NCBI GenBank assembly: GCA_016617855.1
Contig: JAECUM010006708.1
Location: 1-64,000, forward strand
Source: Megalonaias nervosa
Taxonomy: Eukaryota > Mollusca > Bivalvia > Unionida > Unionidae
Length of the DNA stretch: 64,000 bases
Direction of reading: 5' to 3'
Under the pieces are notes generated by a model, which saw only the letters and a list, made by a program, of their open reading frames with translations, was not told the origin of the DNA and searched no databases. Of the stretch, positions 38,040 through 49,394 are shown piece after piece. A program made the position numbers and the translations under genes. Numbering within the stretch: position 1 is the first letter of the stretch; the number at the start of each line of letters is the position of its first letter.

Positions 38040-38040
<1 letters not shown>

Positions 38041-38258
38041 TGAATGTATGCTTGAATTTAATCCAGAAGAAGTTAGTAAACTTTATTCAAGAGTAATTTG
38101 TGTCATAAACCCGGAAAGTACGATTAATACAACGAGGTGATTAATGAATTATATGAATCTGCATTCAGCAATCATCAGAGTCACGTTTTACACTTGCAAT
38201 CTTCTTGTTCTATTTTTATTTGGTGGCTGGTAAACACATGAATCATTTAACTACTCAC

Positions 38259-38369
38259 GATTGAGAGCTTCGGGGGTTGTGACCTCTCTATCTGAATCTG
38301 CAGGCTCCTCTGCGGTCATTACCGATGTTGCATTGGGTTGGTTGCGCTCATTTGTTGGATCAGATGTAG
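38259..38369 (-). CDS. Gene A, exon 3 (acidic linker)
   Basis: A 111-base exon with acceptor CTAACAG and donor GTGAGT. It enters and leaves in phase 1 and encodes residues 40-75: Asp/Glu/Thr/Pro-rich and likely unstructured, including AEEPADSDREVTTPEALN. It differs from gene B at only 2 of 36 residues (Asn for Lys, Ala for Val), unlike the flanking exons, because it lies in the near-identical tract. Confidence 0.78.
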
Positions 38370-38478
38370 CTGTTAGAAAAATAAAATATTCATTATTCTG
38401 GGGCCCTGAGTTGTAAAAAAGGCTACCTGAAAACAAACATTAGCCTACCTAAAATGGTATGCTTCAGTCCACAGACAG

Positions 38479-38801
38479 TGTGTGTGTGTGTGATTTGGAT
38501 TTTTAAGGTAGCTTTGACAATTTTTCAGTCATATGGCTACGATGTCTGAGGTGTGGCAGTTTATAGTGATGTCTAGCACTGGGGCATCATGCCGCAGACG
38601 TGTAGCATTGATGTTCCACCCAGTCACATTATCCTGACACGAGGCCGACCAGTCCGAACAGTAACCTCCTAATGCTGAGCGCCAAGCGAGGCAGCTGTTA
38701 GTACCATTTTTGTCAGTCTTTGGTATGACTCGGCCGGGGATCGAACCCACGACTTCCCGCATCCTAGGCGGATGCTCTAACCACTGGGCCACCGGAGCGG
38801 T
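38479..38801 (-). mobile_element. SINE in gene A intron 2
   Basis: Same family as 34038-34361, with A box TGGCCCAGTGG and B box GGTTCGATCCC on the minus strand. It is bounded by imperfect 11-base repeats (TCCACAGACAG and TCCCCAAACAG). An empty version of the same locus stands just downstream at about 39312-39322. The 100-codon ORF over it is an artefact of the SINE. Confidence 0.92.
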
Positions 38802-39290
38802 TCCCCAAACAGTAAATTGTTGATAATTCAAACATCAGTTACTATAATCGTTGACATCAATCAAAGACTAAATATGTCTGGTTTAAAGCATTTTCTTTTC
38901 TGCAGCTTTAAACAATCCCCCAAAATGAACTAAAAAAAATCCATACATTAAGAGGCACATTCTGATGGAGAAAGGAAGCAGTTTGAGCAGGAAGCTCTAA
39001 GTGTGAAAGGTTGGGGTACGAATGAGTGGTCTAAGGACCTATTAAAGTTTAGCAGCAGTTATCAAGGTGCCAATTATCAAGATTATTTGATGATATGGAC
39101 TACTGCCGCAAGCTATATATTACTTCAGATGTGCATATTTTAGAAGATTGCTAGCTCTGTATGGCCATGTTCATGTTATTATGAATCAAGAATTTACAGA
39201 GTTTTACTCGTATTAAGAATTTTATGAACTATGGAATATTTGTCCTCATGTCAGCCCATTGTGTGCAGGTCTTTAAACCTCAAGAGTAAT

Positions 39291-39750
39291 GCCTACCAAA
39301 AGCTGTATGTTTCAGTCAACAAACAGTAAAATGTTGATAATTAAAACATCAGTTACTCTAATCATTGACATCAATGAAAGACTAAGTATGTCCTGGTGTA
39401 AGGTATTTTCTTGTCTGCAACTTAAAACAACCAGAAACTATAGTAAAGAAATCCCAACATTAAGAAACAATAATTCAGATGGAGAAGTTTAGCAGCAATT
39501 ATCAGGGTGCCAATTGTCTGGATTATTTGATGATATGGACTACTGCCGCAAGCTACACATTACTTCAGATGTGCATCTTATAGAAGATTTCTGGCTCTGT
39601 ATGGCCATGTACGTGGTATTATGAATCTAGAATTTACAGAGGTTTTTTTTCGTATAAAGAATGGGAAGGGTTATGAATATTCGTCCCCATTCTGGGATTT
39701 AAAATTTGAATTGTGTGCAGGACTTTAAGCCTCAAGAATAATGATGGGCA
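39291..39750. repeat. Older SINE-less duplicate of the intron 2 segment
   Basis: Repeats 38447-38477 plus 38813-39290 without the SINE, at roughly 85-90 percent similarity. The junction after AGTAATG shares the bases GC with both sides. It runs on into the native sequence next to exon 2. Confidence 0.75.
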
Positions 39751-39825
39751 TCGCATAATCATTTTTTAAATTAAAACTTACTATATCATTCACCATTCTA
39801 GAAATGTTATCTGCAATATACTCAC

Positions 39826-39898
39826 CTACATCATTTGCTCCTGCAGCCACCCTTTCCTTTGCCATCATTCGGCCGAATCTGGCTCGGAAGCGAGCACA
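39826..39898 (-). CDS. Gene A, exon 2 (basic patch)
   Basis: A 73-base exon with acceptor TTTGCAG and donor GTGAGT, phase 0 in, phase 1 out. It encodes CARFRARFGRMMAKERVAAG, then ANDV. It is three bases shorter than in gene B, an in-frame difference. The Arg-rich start would follow a lipidated N-terminus, a common way to strengthen membrane binding. Confidence 0.75.
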
Positions 39899-39944
39899 CT
39901 GCAAATATACCATTATTAGGGTACTTTGCCAAATATATATAGAG

Positions 39945-41175
39945 GATCTCAAATGGGTAATTAATATTGAATTTATGAAACAAGTTGAATAATGTCCAGC
40001 TTTTGCGAGCCTTAGCGAGCAAAAGCTGGACATTATTCAACGAGTTTCATAAATTTAATATTAAATCGTTACCCATTTGAGATTCTTTTTATCACATAGT
40101 TTTTATTTCAGTGGAAATTATTTAGATAGAAAGAAGAACGAATAATTTCGTTCATTCTGACAGACGGTGCACCTTTCATTTGTTGTGCATAAAATATAGT
40201 CCCAAACAAAGCTGAACTGGTAAATGTAGATTGTACTGTTGTCAAACTATAAATCAAAGAAAAAGCTTCCATCCGAATAAACAGAACATTTTATAACGAC
40301 AAAATCATTTTTCAAAACAGAATGATCAATGCGATGTGATGCTGCCACATTGTTTGATACGGTACACAGTACAGTAGGCCGATAGTAGAGTACACGTTTA
40401 CCCTAAAATGTCACTTTCAGAACTAAACGTTACATTGTTGCGATTTTTATGTGAAATAGGATTACCGGATGCAAAAATTCCCACATTTACTGCAATGCAT
40501 TTGTGACCGGATATTTGCAGTATTTGATTTGGAACAATAGACTGTACAGAAGACGTCAACAAATTTTATTCGTGTCGGAAATTTACATCCCATATATGCT
40601 ACGTAAAGATGCTGTGGTTGGATAAAGTTTTGTCAGGAGACCCATTCATGTCCAGATTATTCTGTGAACAGAGGTGAGTTTATTTACTTCTTTAAGTTAA
40701 CATTTAAACCACGCTTGTATATACGGTGGATTCTATATCTATGTTACAGATATACGCCCCCCTCCCCCGCCCCCCGCTATCCCTTAGTTTTACACCTTAT
40801 TGTTGTTCTTGTCTTGTAGTTTTACGCCATTTTTCTTACGATGATATTGTTAAACATGACATAACAAACCCCTGTGGGGGTAACATATCCATATTCAGAC
40901 AGCCGAGATAATTTTTCCTCAATTTCCTTTCGCAAGTCGAGTTAAAAAATGGCCGCCAAAAAATGTTCATTCAAAGCAAAAAATTCCAGAAGGCGGGATT
41001 ATAAACGTTTTCCCACGATCCCAGCCAATCAGTAAAGAGGATCGTGCACAATAATTTCATGGGCTTATTTATACCAATCAGAATCACATAAAGTGATATG
41101 TTCACACGTATAATATCAAAAATATGAAACTGCACACACTGTAGGCGAAGTGTACCGACTATGTGATAAATTAAA
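39945..41175. mobile_element. Foldback plus TIR insertion in gene A intron 1
   Basis: Absent from the homologous place in unit 2 (about 57240-57290). The left part (39945-40085) is a near-perfect hairpin with arms of about 60 bases around AATGTCCAGCTTTTGC. A second segment is bounded by TTTATCACATAGT near 40088 and its reverse complement near 41158-41171, with possible TA target sites. The interior holds ACCGGATG and AAATGGCCGCC phrases and no recognised protein. Confidence 0.6.
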
Positions 41176-41509
41176 ATACGAAATAATATCTATACAACGA
41201 TGAAGTTGTGAACCAATAATAAAGATCTAAATATGCAAGAGAATAATACATTCTGAGATCAAAATTAATGTTTCATTATTTCATACCATCCCTCATTTTC
41301 ATGCTTTTTATCCAGTTTTGATTTCCAACATATAGGGAAGATAAATCTGTTCTTCTCACGATTCGTTAGTATTTGCCACACGGACATTATCCCATTTTAC
41401 ATTAAATCGATGTACCAAGGTAGTGTTTAAGCAAGCCCATATAGCTCAAACTGTATTAAAATATAGGTCATCAGGTTTAGAAGATTGGGTTGAAAGATGT
41501 ATTACCGAA

Positions 41510-41512
<3 letters not shown>

Positions 41513-41572
<60 letters not shown>
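41513..41572. repeat. (TA)n microsatellite at the unit 1/unit 2 border
   Basis: About 30 TA dinucleotides directly before the start of unit 2. The matching border before unit 3 is a (GT)n tract at 57593-57633. Confidence 0.97.
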
Positions 41573-41576
<4 letters not shown>

Positions 41577-41828
41577 ATATTTGGTATCTCCTTCTTTGTA
41601 CAAGGTATTTTAAAGAACACATCTTCCCCGCAAGCGTTAAAGCTCACAATATGTGTGCCTCGGAACCAAGACGTATACCTTATAGTATTGAGAGGCTATT
41701 AATTCTTTGTATGATTAATATTATGAACAATATAGATAACTCACATTGAAAGTGTGCTGGTACCGTTACGACTATCCAGGCTTTTGTACGTGATTTGGTG
41801 GAATTTCAATTTCAGGGGTTCAAGCCCG

Positions 41829-41830
<2 letters not shown>

Positions 41831-41916
<86 letters not shown>

Positions 41917-41946
41917 CTAGATTTGTGCATATATTTCTCCTTATGC

Positions 41947-42001
<55 letters not shown>
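41831..42001. repeat. (CT)n, (CA)n and (GA)n compound tract
   Basis: (CT)n at 41831-41874, (CA)n at 41875-41912, and (GA)n at 41950-42001, so the outer tracts are complementary and can form a hairpin. Unit 3 has CT, GT and GA tracts at the same place (57992-58169). Unit 1 has short ones at 28558 and 28600-28617. Confidence 0.95.
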
Positions 42002-42005
<4 letters not shown>

Positions 42006-42257
42006 CGGATCACAATTTGATACAAGTCTACAGTTGGTAGATCAGATTGCTTTATACCAACACTTTAAAAGCGATGTTTCTTTTAATGTATGTGGTATAA
42101 GTATAGAATATATGCATAATAAGTACGCTTGTATCATTGATATATCACGTGATGGATATGTTTTTTTATATTACTTACATTGGTGTAGATATTCGACGTA
42201 CGGAGTCCCAATCGCGACATCAAATTCTCTTCTTCCAATTTATAAAGTAATATACAA

Positions 42258-42449
42258 CAGGGGTCGGCAACCTATTTTACATAGCGTGCCATTTTTTTTT
42301 TTCCGGATTACAAAATAAACGAGCGCGTGCCACCAGTAAAAGTAACACTGTTAAAATCGAGATTTTTGGCTGCCCTTTGCGTGCAACACAAAACCTCTTG
42401 GCGTGCCACATTGTGGCACTCGGGCCGTATGTTGCCGAACGCCGATCTA
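42258..42449. mobile_element. hAT-like non-autonomous element
   Basis: The left end CAGGGGTCGGCAACCT and right part GGCCGTATGTTGCCGAACGC form imperfect terminal inverted repeats in the style of hAT elements. The interior has GCGTGCCA and GGCGTGCCACATTGTGGCAC. The homologous site in unit 3 (about 58590) reads TATACAGCATC without the element. Confidence 0.75.
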
Positions 42450-43097
42450 CATCATCTTTACCGTCCACCAACCCCACCAGCCCTGGTATATTAAGATCAA
42501 TGTTCAGATCTTGAACGAAGTTAGTGATGAGCCACGTTTAAAGAATCACGATCCATTAGATGATATCTGCAGACTTGTTTGATCAACAGAAAATAAAATT
42601 GGCTTTTATTTTTGTGCAATCAATCATGGCGGTGAAGTGAGGAAGGCTGCGCTTTTTAAAATAGCGAATACGTACTAGTGTAGATAACAAAAAACTAAAA
42701 CCAACATTATCACAATGAATTCATTTCATCTCACAGAGCAAATGCTGGTGTATCCGACACTCTTGCCATCCCTGTCCCCAGGCCGAATTCACACCCCCTC
42801 CCCCGCTAACGTTGCAAATTCTGCCCAGGAGACCTCTTGCGTTGATTTGGGTTCAGATTGTCTTATTACTTCCTATATTATCTGTCATCTCCCACTTTCT
42901 GATTTTGAAGTTAATGCAGCTTCAAGCATACTACATTTTTAAAAATATAATACTAATCACCCCATCGCCATTGCCATGACGTTGCTTTGTATTGTCTGCA
43001 TTTTTGCGAATAAATTTCGATATCCGTTGCGTCCTTCCAAGGAGCCGCAATAGTAATACCAACATTTACGTTTAAACCTTTGTCTTTTGGTACTTAC

Positions 43098-43139
43098 CGA
43101 TTTTCGAATGCCCCTGAAACAGCTTTCAAAATACCCCAT
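43098..43139 (-). CDS. Gene A, exon 1 (lipidation-type N-terminus)
   Basis: Start exon of an unrecognised six-exon gene running down to 37289. It encodes MGYFESCFRGIRKS, phase 0, with donor GTAAGT. Gly2 with Ser6 fits the N-myristoylation pattern, and Cys7 is a possible palmitoylation site; Cys3 of gene B is Tyr here. Exons 1 to 5 join in consistent phase to 125 residues: lipid anchor, basic patch (15-30), acidic linker (40-75), amphipathic helix (76-92), DDKLADDLI segment, stop. The upstream 190 bases are conserved with unit 3 and include CACGTG. The gene model rests on parallel splice sites in two paralogs, not on expression data. A short AKAP-like anchor protein is one possible reading. 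Confidence 0.72.
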
Positions 43140-43592
43140 TTTCCGCTAATTTAATCTTCGTCCGTATCGGTTGCTAACACAAATATTGTATGGTAACGCA
43201 ATTGTATCTCAGGAATTATGGGGATGCGATTGCACCCAATACGTTGCCATGGGACACGAATCGGATTAGCGGCACGTGAATTCCATGTTTCCAGATAGAG
43301 ATTGGGCTCGTTTTGGCTCCGTGTCCCTGTCGCCTAAAATTTGTTGTTCAGCTGTATTTGTGACCTAAATAATGACTACAGAAAGCCAATTTATTTTTAG
43401 AATTCATCTGAACCAAAGTAAATTTCAAAATATTTGATCGAAGATGAACCCCGTTTCTGCTCAAAAGCGCGAAAATCCACCCCAGATTTTTTTTTAGTGT
43501 TTTAAGGCATGTGTTATTTTATTAATATCGTCATATCATTCAAGTTTGATTTTCGTGAACAGATTTGTTTCATCTTAATTTCCGATGTTAGC
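43140..43592. promoter_or_regulatory. Conserved region upstream of gene A
   Basis: The first 190 bases beyond the gene A start are about 90 percent alike in units 2 and 3 and are richer in CG than the surroundings. They contain TTGCCATGGGACACGAATCG and GATTAGCGGCACGT. A plus-strand ATG with good context lies at 43593 (MAAVNHVLRQ and a following GT), so a divergent promoter is possible. Confidence 0.4.
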
Positions 43593-43641
43593 ATGGCGGC
43601 TGTCAATCATGTATTACGTCAAACATTCTTGTTTTGTTCAC

Positions 43642-43646
<5 letters not shown>

Positions 43647-43675
<29 letters not shown>

Positions 43676-43700
43676 CTTAATAATAATAATTATTATTATT
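43647..43700. repeat. (AAT)n microsatellite
   Basis: ATA/TTA trinucleotides with an inverted second half. The homologous place in unit 3 has (ATT)n at 59863-59914. Confidence 0.95.
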
Positions 43701-43747
43701 AAACATTACTACAATTACTAATAATAAAGTTAATAGATTGTCAAAAA

Positions 43748-44009
43748 TTATTCTGTTGCTCTGTCTGATTTTAAGTAGCTATAAATTTTACATTTCGGAT
43801 GTTTATGTCCTAATATTTTGACATCAACTGCAATTCTCTTTGTAACCTGATAAAATGTATGGTCATTTAGACCAATCTCTTCCTCAAAGTATTGCATAAT
43901 TTCGGTTCTATCTTTCCCTCTTATTTTCACCAAGCTTAGAATTAGTAGTAATAAGGAGTATGTGAGAACTGAGCCACTCAAAGGAGATTGCACCAAACTT
44001 TCGTTTTGT

Positions 44010-44052
<43 letters not shown>

Positions 44053-44096
44053 AAAGAGAACATTAAAAATGAAAACTTAAGAAACCGGTTGAACAT
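43748..44096 (-). pseudogene. Coding-like relic with (GA)n insert, unit 2
   Basis: The minus strand reads GSVLTYSLLLLILSLVKIRG, then EEEIGLNDHTFYQVTKRIA, then VDVKILGHKHPKC. The same frame recurs at 60000-60240 with about 92 percent base similarity but a stop and a one-base shift there. A (CT)n tract at 44012-44049 interrupts it. No family is recognised; it may be a transposon or gene fragment. Confidence 0.4.
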
Positions 44097-44977
44097 TCTC
44101 TTGAGTCAGATTGTTGAAATGATTTTCATTGTTAGGTAGACTTTCTTTGCTGAGGGCAAGGTGAATATTGTGCAGATTGACAGCGTACCCGAGGTCTTTA
44201 TTTGAAAGTCTGATTGTAATATAACTATGTGAAATTACCAGGATACCCATTAGGAAAACCTGCGAAATTCATGTTCAAAAAGCTAACCATGTACAAAGTA
44301 CGAAACTGTAGGGCGAAATCTTTATACAAATACGAACATTTATACCATTGCTTTTATTTTTCATATCATAGTGTGATTATCTGAATACAGAGGTACACTA
44401 ATGTTGATGTTATATATGACAGTAGGCTGATAATGTCTATTTTGACCATGCTTAAAGAATATGTCTTGTTGTATTGTGTGCACAATGTCCTAAATTTTGG
44501 GGAAACAAAAAGTTTAGAACATAAAAGTAAAATGATAAAATCAATCTAAAAAAAAAAAAACCTGTTCGATTAAATGAAGAATACTATAGGTCAGATATTG
44601 CTTCAGTGTATTTTATTGTTGTTTCTTAATTGGTGTGGAATGAAATTGAGTAAAGACCGATGACAAAGCAGATTCGCATACTCTTAGATATTGCTGTGAA
44701 AAGACTTAGCATCCGATTTGCCATTTATGCTGTGGCCTTTGTTATGTATGTTTGTATTTTGTAATTGATGTTTGATCATGAGCGTGAGTTGTACTTTAGA
44801 AAAATTATCATTTATGAACCTTATGCTTAGATAGCTTTTGTTTGACCTTGATTGTTGGTTATAAATAGGTTGTTGTTGCTCTCAAATGTTCTAAAAACAG
44901 ACTTATTTACGATTTGATTGGAATTTTCCATGCAAGGAATCACATCACAGTCAAGTGAAATTGTTTATAACTAGGGA

Positions 44978-45840
44978 CTTGGCAAGCAAATAAATCATAT
45001 TAGATGACTCTCTGGAATCCATTTGATATCTGAGTTTACAGTTGTTTTCAGACATAATTCGAGAGGAATTAATTATCTAAAGTATTCATTAGAATTACTA
45101 AGTCTTTATTGACTTTGGTTATATAGCGCTATGAACTTACTGTGAAAACATTCAAGACATTCTGGATTGCATCATTATTATACATCAGGACATTGAAGAC
45201 TGTTTGGAATTGATTGGGAGCATTATATACTTTTGGACTTGTGATAGGGCATTTAGGACTATTTAGGATTTAGTTCACAATACTATAATTGTGGCTTAAA
45301 GTTTGACTTTGTATGATAGAGAAATAAAGTGCTTCTTGATTTTACTCAAATTGTTGGTTTCACTTTTTTCTGATGCTTAAGAGCTAGATTCGTAACAGAA
45401 ATTGGTGGGTCATTTGGGATGTCAATTTTTTGAAAAAACATTTCAGAGATAGTAAAAATTGTCTTTAAAATTTAAATTGAGTTTGTCGGAATTTTCAGTG
45501 TCCATGGTCCAGATTTTACTCTCATTTAGTTAAGAAATGTTCAGGGAAACCAGAGTTCACAGTATCATATAATGTCGAGACCTTTGTTTCAAACCTTGCC
45601 TAGAAAAGGATGAGTTGGTTGAGCTTGCCAGACGTTATGATCTTTCCGAAGCGAAAGCCTTTTGAACAAAACATAAAATGAGGACTATTTTGATTCAGGA
45701 ATTGATGGGAAAGGAGATTTTTGATATTAGTGCTTTGGGTTTGATTGGTAAGTCGATATCTGGTTTTGACAGGAAGTTAAAAGAATTACAGTTATAAATA
45801 ACTCAGGCAGATGAAATTGGAATTAAGAAAGCTTTAGTTT
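44978..45840 (+). mobile_element. LTR retrotransposon remnant (LTR and gag start), unit 2
   Basis: The LTR-like part ends near 45396 after AAATAAAG and GATTCGTAACA, and ATTGGTGGGTCATTT follows as a primer-site-like segment. Near 45611 a frame KDELVELARRYDLSEAKA, then frame-shifted FDRKLKELQL, resembles the start of gag in animal Gypsy/BEL-type elements. There is no pol and no 3' LTR. The exact 5' edge is unknown. It is nearly identical to 61237-62126. Confidence 0.5.
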
Positions 45841-46838
45841 CGGAACGAAATGGTAGGAAATATTGAGTAAGAGGAAAAAGACTGACACCTTGAGAGAGAG
45901 AGAGAGAGTGAGAGAGAGAGAGAAAGAGAGAATTAGAACCGACAGGTAGAGGTCTCTTTCCTGTCCTTTCCATATAATTTGAGGTTTTGGTATTGCCAGA
46001 AATATTAGGTTAGTACCCTCCTTTGAAGAACAGTAGTAGGTACATTTGTTGGGTTAAACGAGTCCCTGATTCTATGTTTGGTCCTTAGGAACGATTCATG
46101 TCAAAAGGTTCTATATGTACTATTGATGATATATTAATTCACTGCCGCTATGCATGTAAATTTCATATCGATTGTAGGGGAGTGGCTTGTTCAAATTTGT
46201 GAAAACTTGTAGCGCGACCCCATTTGTAAACATGTATGGCATTTAAATTCGTTTAAAGGAATCTTAAATAGAATAATGAGTTAGTGGTTACCGAAATTAG
46301 TTTATGTAAGGTATGAAGTGGCACCGGATTTTCTAAGTCATCTGTAGGTTCGAAACCAGACTTGTGTTTGAAATGGTAGATGTGGTAGTGGCACATTCTG
46401 GAACCGGCTGCCTATGGTGTGGCGAGTTGTTTGGATCCGACAGTGTGTTGTGTTGCAGCGACACGGTGTGTTGTTGTGTGGCGCAGATTATTTCAACATG
46501 CAAATGACACAAAAAGTACAAAATGTAGGAAATTTGTTTTAAATTTCAAATTGATCAGTGTAATTGAGTAGAAAATACGATAATGCAGATCCTACAGATT
46601 TTAATTGAACTTGACTAGGCAAAGCAAAGCAGACATCTGTGTTCATAAGGACACAGTGAGAATGACTTCAATCGGATCACTGTGTGGGAACTTGATCGGA
46701 TATGAAGAGAGAAATCAACGTTGAAACTACCCGAAAGATTTATTATTATCGATATTTTGGTGACGTGTCTTAATGACATGGTTTGTATTGGAAAATGACT
46801 AATGAGAAACCGTGTTCTCTGCCAGTGGTCGGCGGTGT
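45840..46838 (+). repeat. 1-kb local duplication, segment 1
   Basis: Tandem with 46839-47846 at an offset of about 1009 bases. Its left half is diverged from unit 3, while its right half (from about 46336) is nearly identical to 62622-63125. It contains (GA)n at 45895-45932. Confidence 0.8.
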
Positions 46839-46895
46839 GTCAGCTTCCGGAAAAAAAAAATGATGGAAACTATTCAGTAAGAGGAAAAAGACAGC

Positions 46896-46935
<40 letters not shown>

Positions 46936-47846
46936 CGACAGGTAGAGTTCCCTTTCCCATTCGAGTTTAGGTTTTGATATTACCAGAAATATTAGGTTAG
47001 TACCGACCCCCCCCCTCCTTTTAAGAACAAATAGTAGCTACATGTGTTTGTCAAACTAGTTGCTGGTTTTATTTTGGTTCCTTATTAACCAGTCATGTCA
47101 AAAGTTCTATATCAACTATTGATGATATCATATTGATTCAATGTTGCTATCCATGTAAATTTCATATCCATTGTAGGGGAGTGGTTGTTCATATTTGTGA
47201 AAACTTGTAGCGCGACCCCATTTGTAAACATGTATAGCATTTAAATTCGTTTAAAGGAATCTTAAATAGAATAATGAGTTAATGGTTACCGAAATTAGTT
47301 TATGTAAGGTACGAAGTGGCACCGGATTTTCTGTCAGCTCAAGATTCTAAAGCAGACTTGAGTTTGAAATGATAGATGTGGTAGTGGTACAGTCTGGAAC
47401 CGGCTGCCTATGGTGTGTCGCGTGGTTTGGATGCGACAATGTGTTGTTATGCATCGACACGGTATCTTGCTGTGTCACTCAAATTATTTCAACATGCAAA
47501 TGACACAAAAATACAAAAATATAGGAATTTAGTTTAAAATTCAAATTGATCAATGTAATTGGGTAGAAAATACGATAGCGCTGATCCTAGAGATTTTTTT
47601 AAATTTGTTTTATTGAACTTGACTACGGCAATGCAAAACAGACGTCTATGTTCATTACGACACAGTGAGAATGACTTCAGTCGGATCACTGTGTGGAAAC
47701 TTTATGGGATATGAAGAGAGAAATTAGCGTTGAAACAACCCGAGTGATTTATTATTATCGATATTGGTGACCTGTCTTAATGACATCGTTTGTACTGGAA
47801 AATGACTAATGAGAAACCGTGTTTTCTGCTAGTGGTCGGCGGTGTG
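46839..47846 (+). repeat. 1-kb local duplication, segment 2
   Basis: Its left half (to about 47331) is nearly identical to 62120-62621; its right half is the diverged native version. The junction reads GTGTGTCA then GCTTCCGG, with 3 bases (TCA) shared by both parents. It contains (GA)n at 46896-46933. Confidence 0.8.
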
Positions 47847-49342
47847 TCATTGCGAAGACACTCGAACACAGGTGGCTAACGCATAGTCATACAAAATATG
47901 GAAGCACTTGTCTGAACTCCAACATCATTCTTCAGAATTGTCAGTTTAATATCATCACATGTATGCCTCAAAGTTCACCACATGTATGCCTCCCAGTTCA
48001 GTTTGGTGTATCAAGATGACATAAACTTTGTCATCCAAATTATAGTTTATGTAATCAATTTCTACTTTTATTTTTTAAAATCGCAAATAAAATTTAACAT
48101 ATTGCAGTATTAGTGAAATATATAAGCAGAGACCGGTGAAAGTTTGACAGTTTATCAATAATGGTTATTGTTTCATAAATAACAGGAAAAACCCAACATA
48201 ATACAAAATGTTCATGTACAAATTAGAAAGATACAATGTTCTTACTAAATGGCATGTTTAGCATTTCAACGAAAATACAGTTTCAAAAGCTTGAAAAATG
48301 TTAACAATTTTATAGAAAACAAAACTTTGGAGCAGAAATTGTTTGAAGCCTGAATACTTATGTCTTTTTGAAAGTAATTGTACTTTTAATTATCAGTGAA
48401 TAAATAAATTTAGCATATATTGAGCTAGTCAGATTTTAAAGCATGAAAGAAATATATATAAAGAATGCGAAGGATTAAAAATAGTTTAAATTCATTATAT
48501 AATTTTTGGCATAATGAAGAAGTTTCTCACCACATTCCCTATGCATGGCTGGAATTTAGCTCGATATTTAATTTAAATTTGCAAGAAAATGAATAAATGT
48601 CATATTTGCTATTGATAACGTATTTAAAAGGTCAACTAACTCAAAGCCAAAACATTTTCCATAAGTTGGCGTGCTTTTATCATTTACCTAAGATATTTTC
48701 CCTCAAGGGTTTAATAAAATGTTAGGAGACTATTTAGGATCTCGTTTCATTGACATGCGCTGAAACAAATACTTGCTATCCTCCCACCCTACATTAGATA
48801 TCAAGCAAATCAAAATATGTTGAAGATCAGAATAAGTTTTCAGTTATAAAACAAATCCATCATCATCCAAACTTTAAATGGCATTTGTTTAAAAAACATA
48901 TTGTAACAGACTAATTGAACATGATCCATTTTTTGATGACTGCTACTCTAATTACAAAAGTATCCAAAAACATTTGATTTAGTTTTTCAAGACAATAACT
49001 TTACAAATAAATTTGGTGTAACAAATGTTACAGGTATCAGTAGATTTCTGGTCATTCCAAGTATTGTAATCAAATATTCCATCTTAACTTTTGACCAATG
49101 TATTGGTCAAGCCAACATCAGTAAAACAACTCATCAACTTCTAAAATAAACGGAATTTTACTGAAATAAAATAAAATATTAAGAAGGGAAAATTTCATTC
49201 ATTGTGGTATTCCTTTTGAGCAAATGTTTTAATGCAAAAAGTAAGGAAGAAAGCCTCAAAATATATTTTAAATGTTAAAAATTGATCATTTTACGAGTTG
49301 CATAATAATAATAATGACTAAGGAATGATAATAATAATATTA

Positions 49343-49394
<52 letters not shown>

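Larger units (their letters stand above)
38130..39290. other. Near-identical tract shared with 55880-57045
   Basis: Covers exon 3, an intronic SINE and about 450 bases beyond. The two copies differ at only a few sites, including full identity of a 100-codon SINE-derived frame. Adjacent exon 4 differs at about a third of its residues. A conversion or recent segmental exchange is inferred. Confidence 0.8.
27808..41575. repeat. Segmental tandem array, unit 1
   Basis: Starts at AATTGTAAGGTAT, a point homologous to about 57633 and, more loosely, 41576. Collinear landmarks include 28360 with 41648 and 57800, 28850 with 44455 and 60740, 30407 with 47815 and 63110, 32280 with 49915, 35600 with 52150 and 37741 with 54125. 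Relative to units 2 and 3 it lacks about 2.4 kb (the counterpart of 58.2-60.7 kb) near 28.69-28.84 kb, which removes an exon 1 equivalent. Confidence 0.85.

Noticed and set aside
38529..38831. 100-codon minus-strand ORF, identical at 56285-56587
   Set aside because: It lies over a tRNA-derived SINE. Identity between the two places reflects recently shared DNA, not protein selection.
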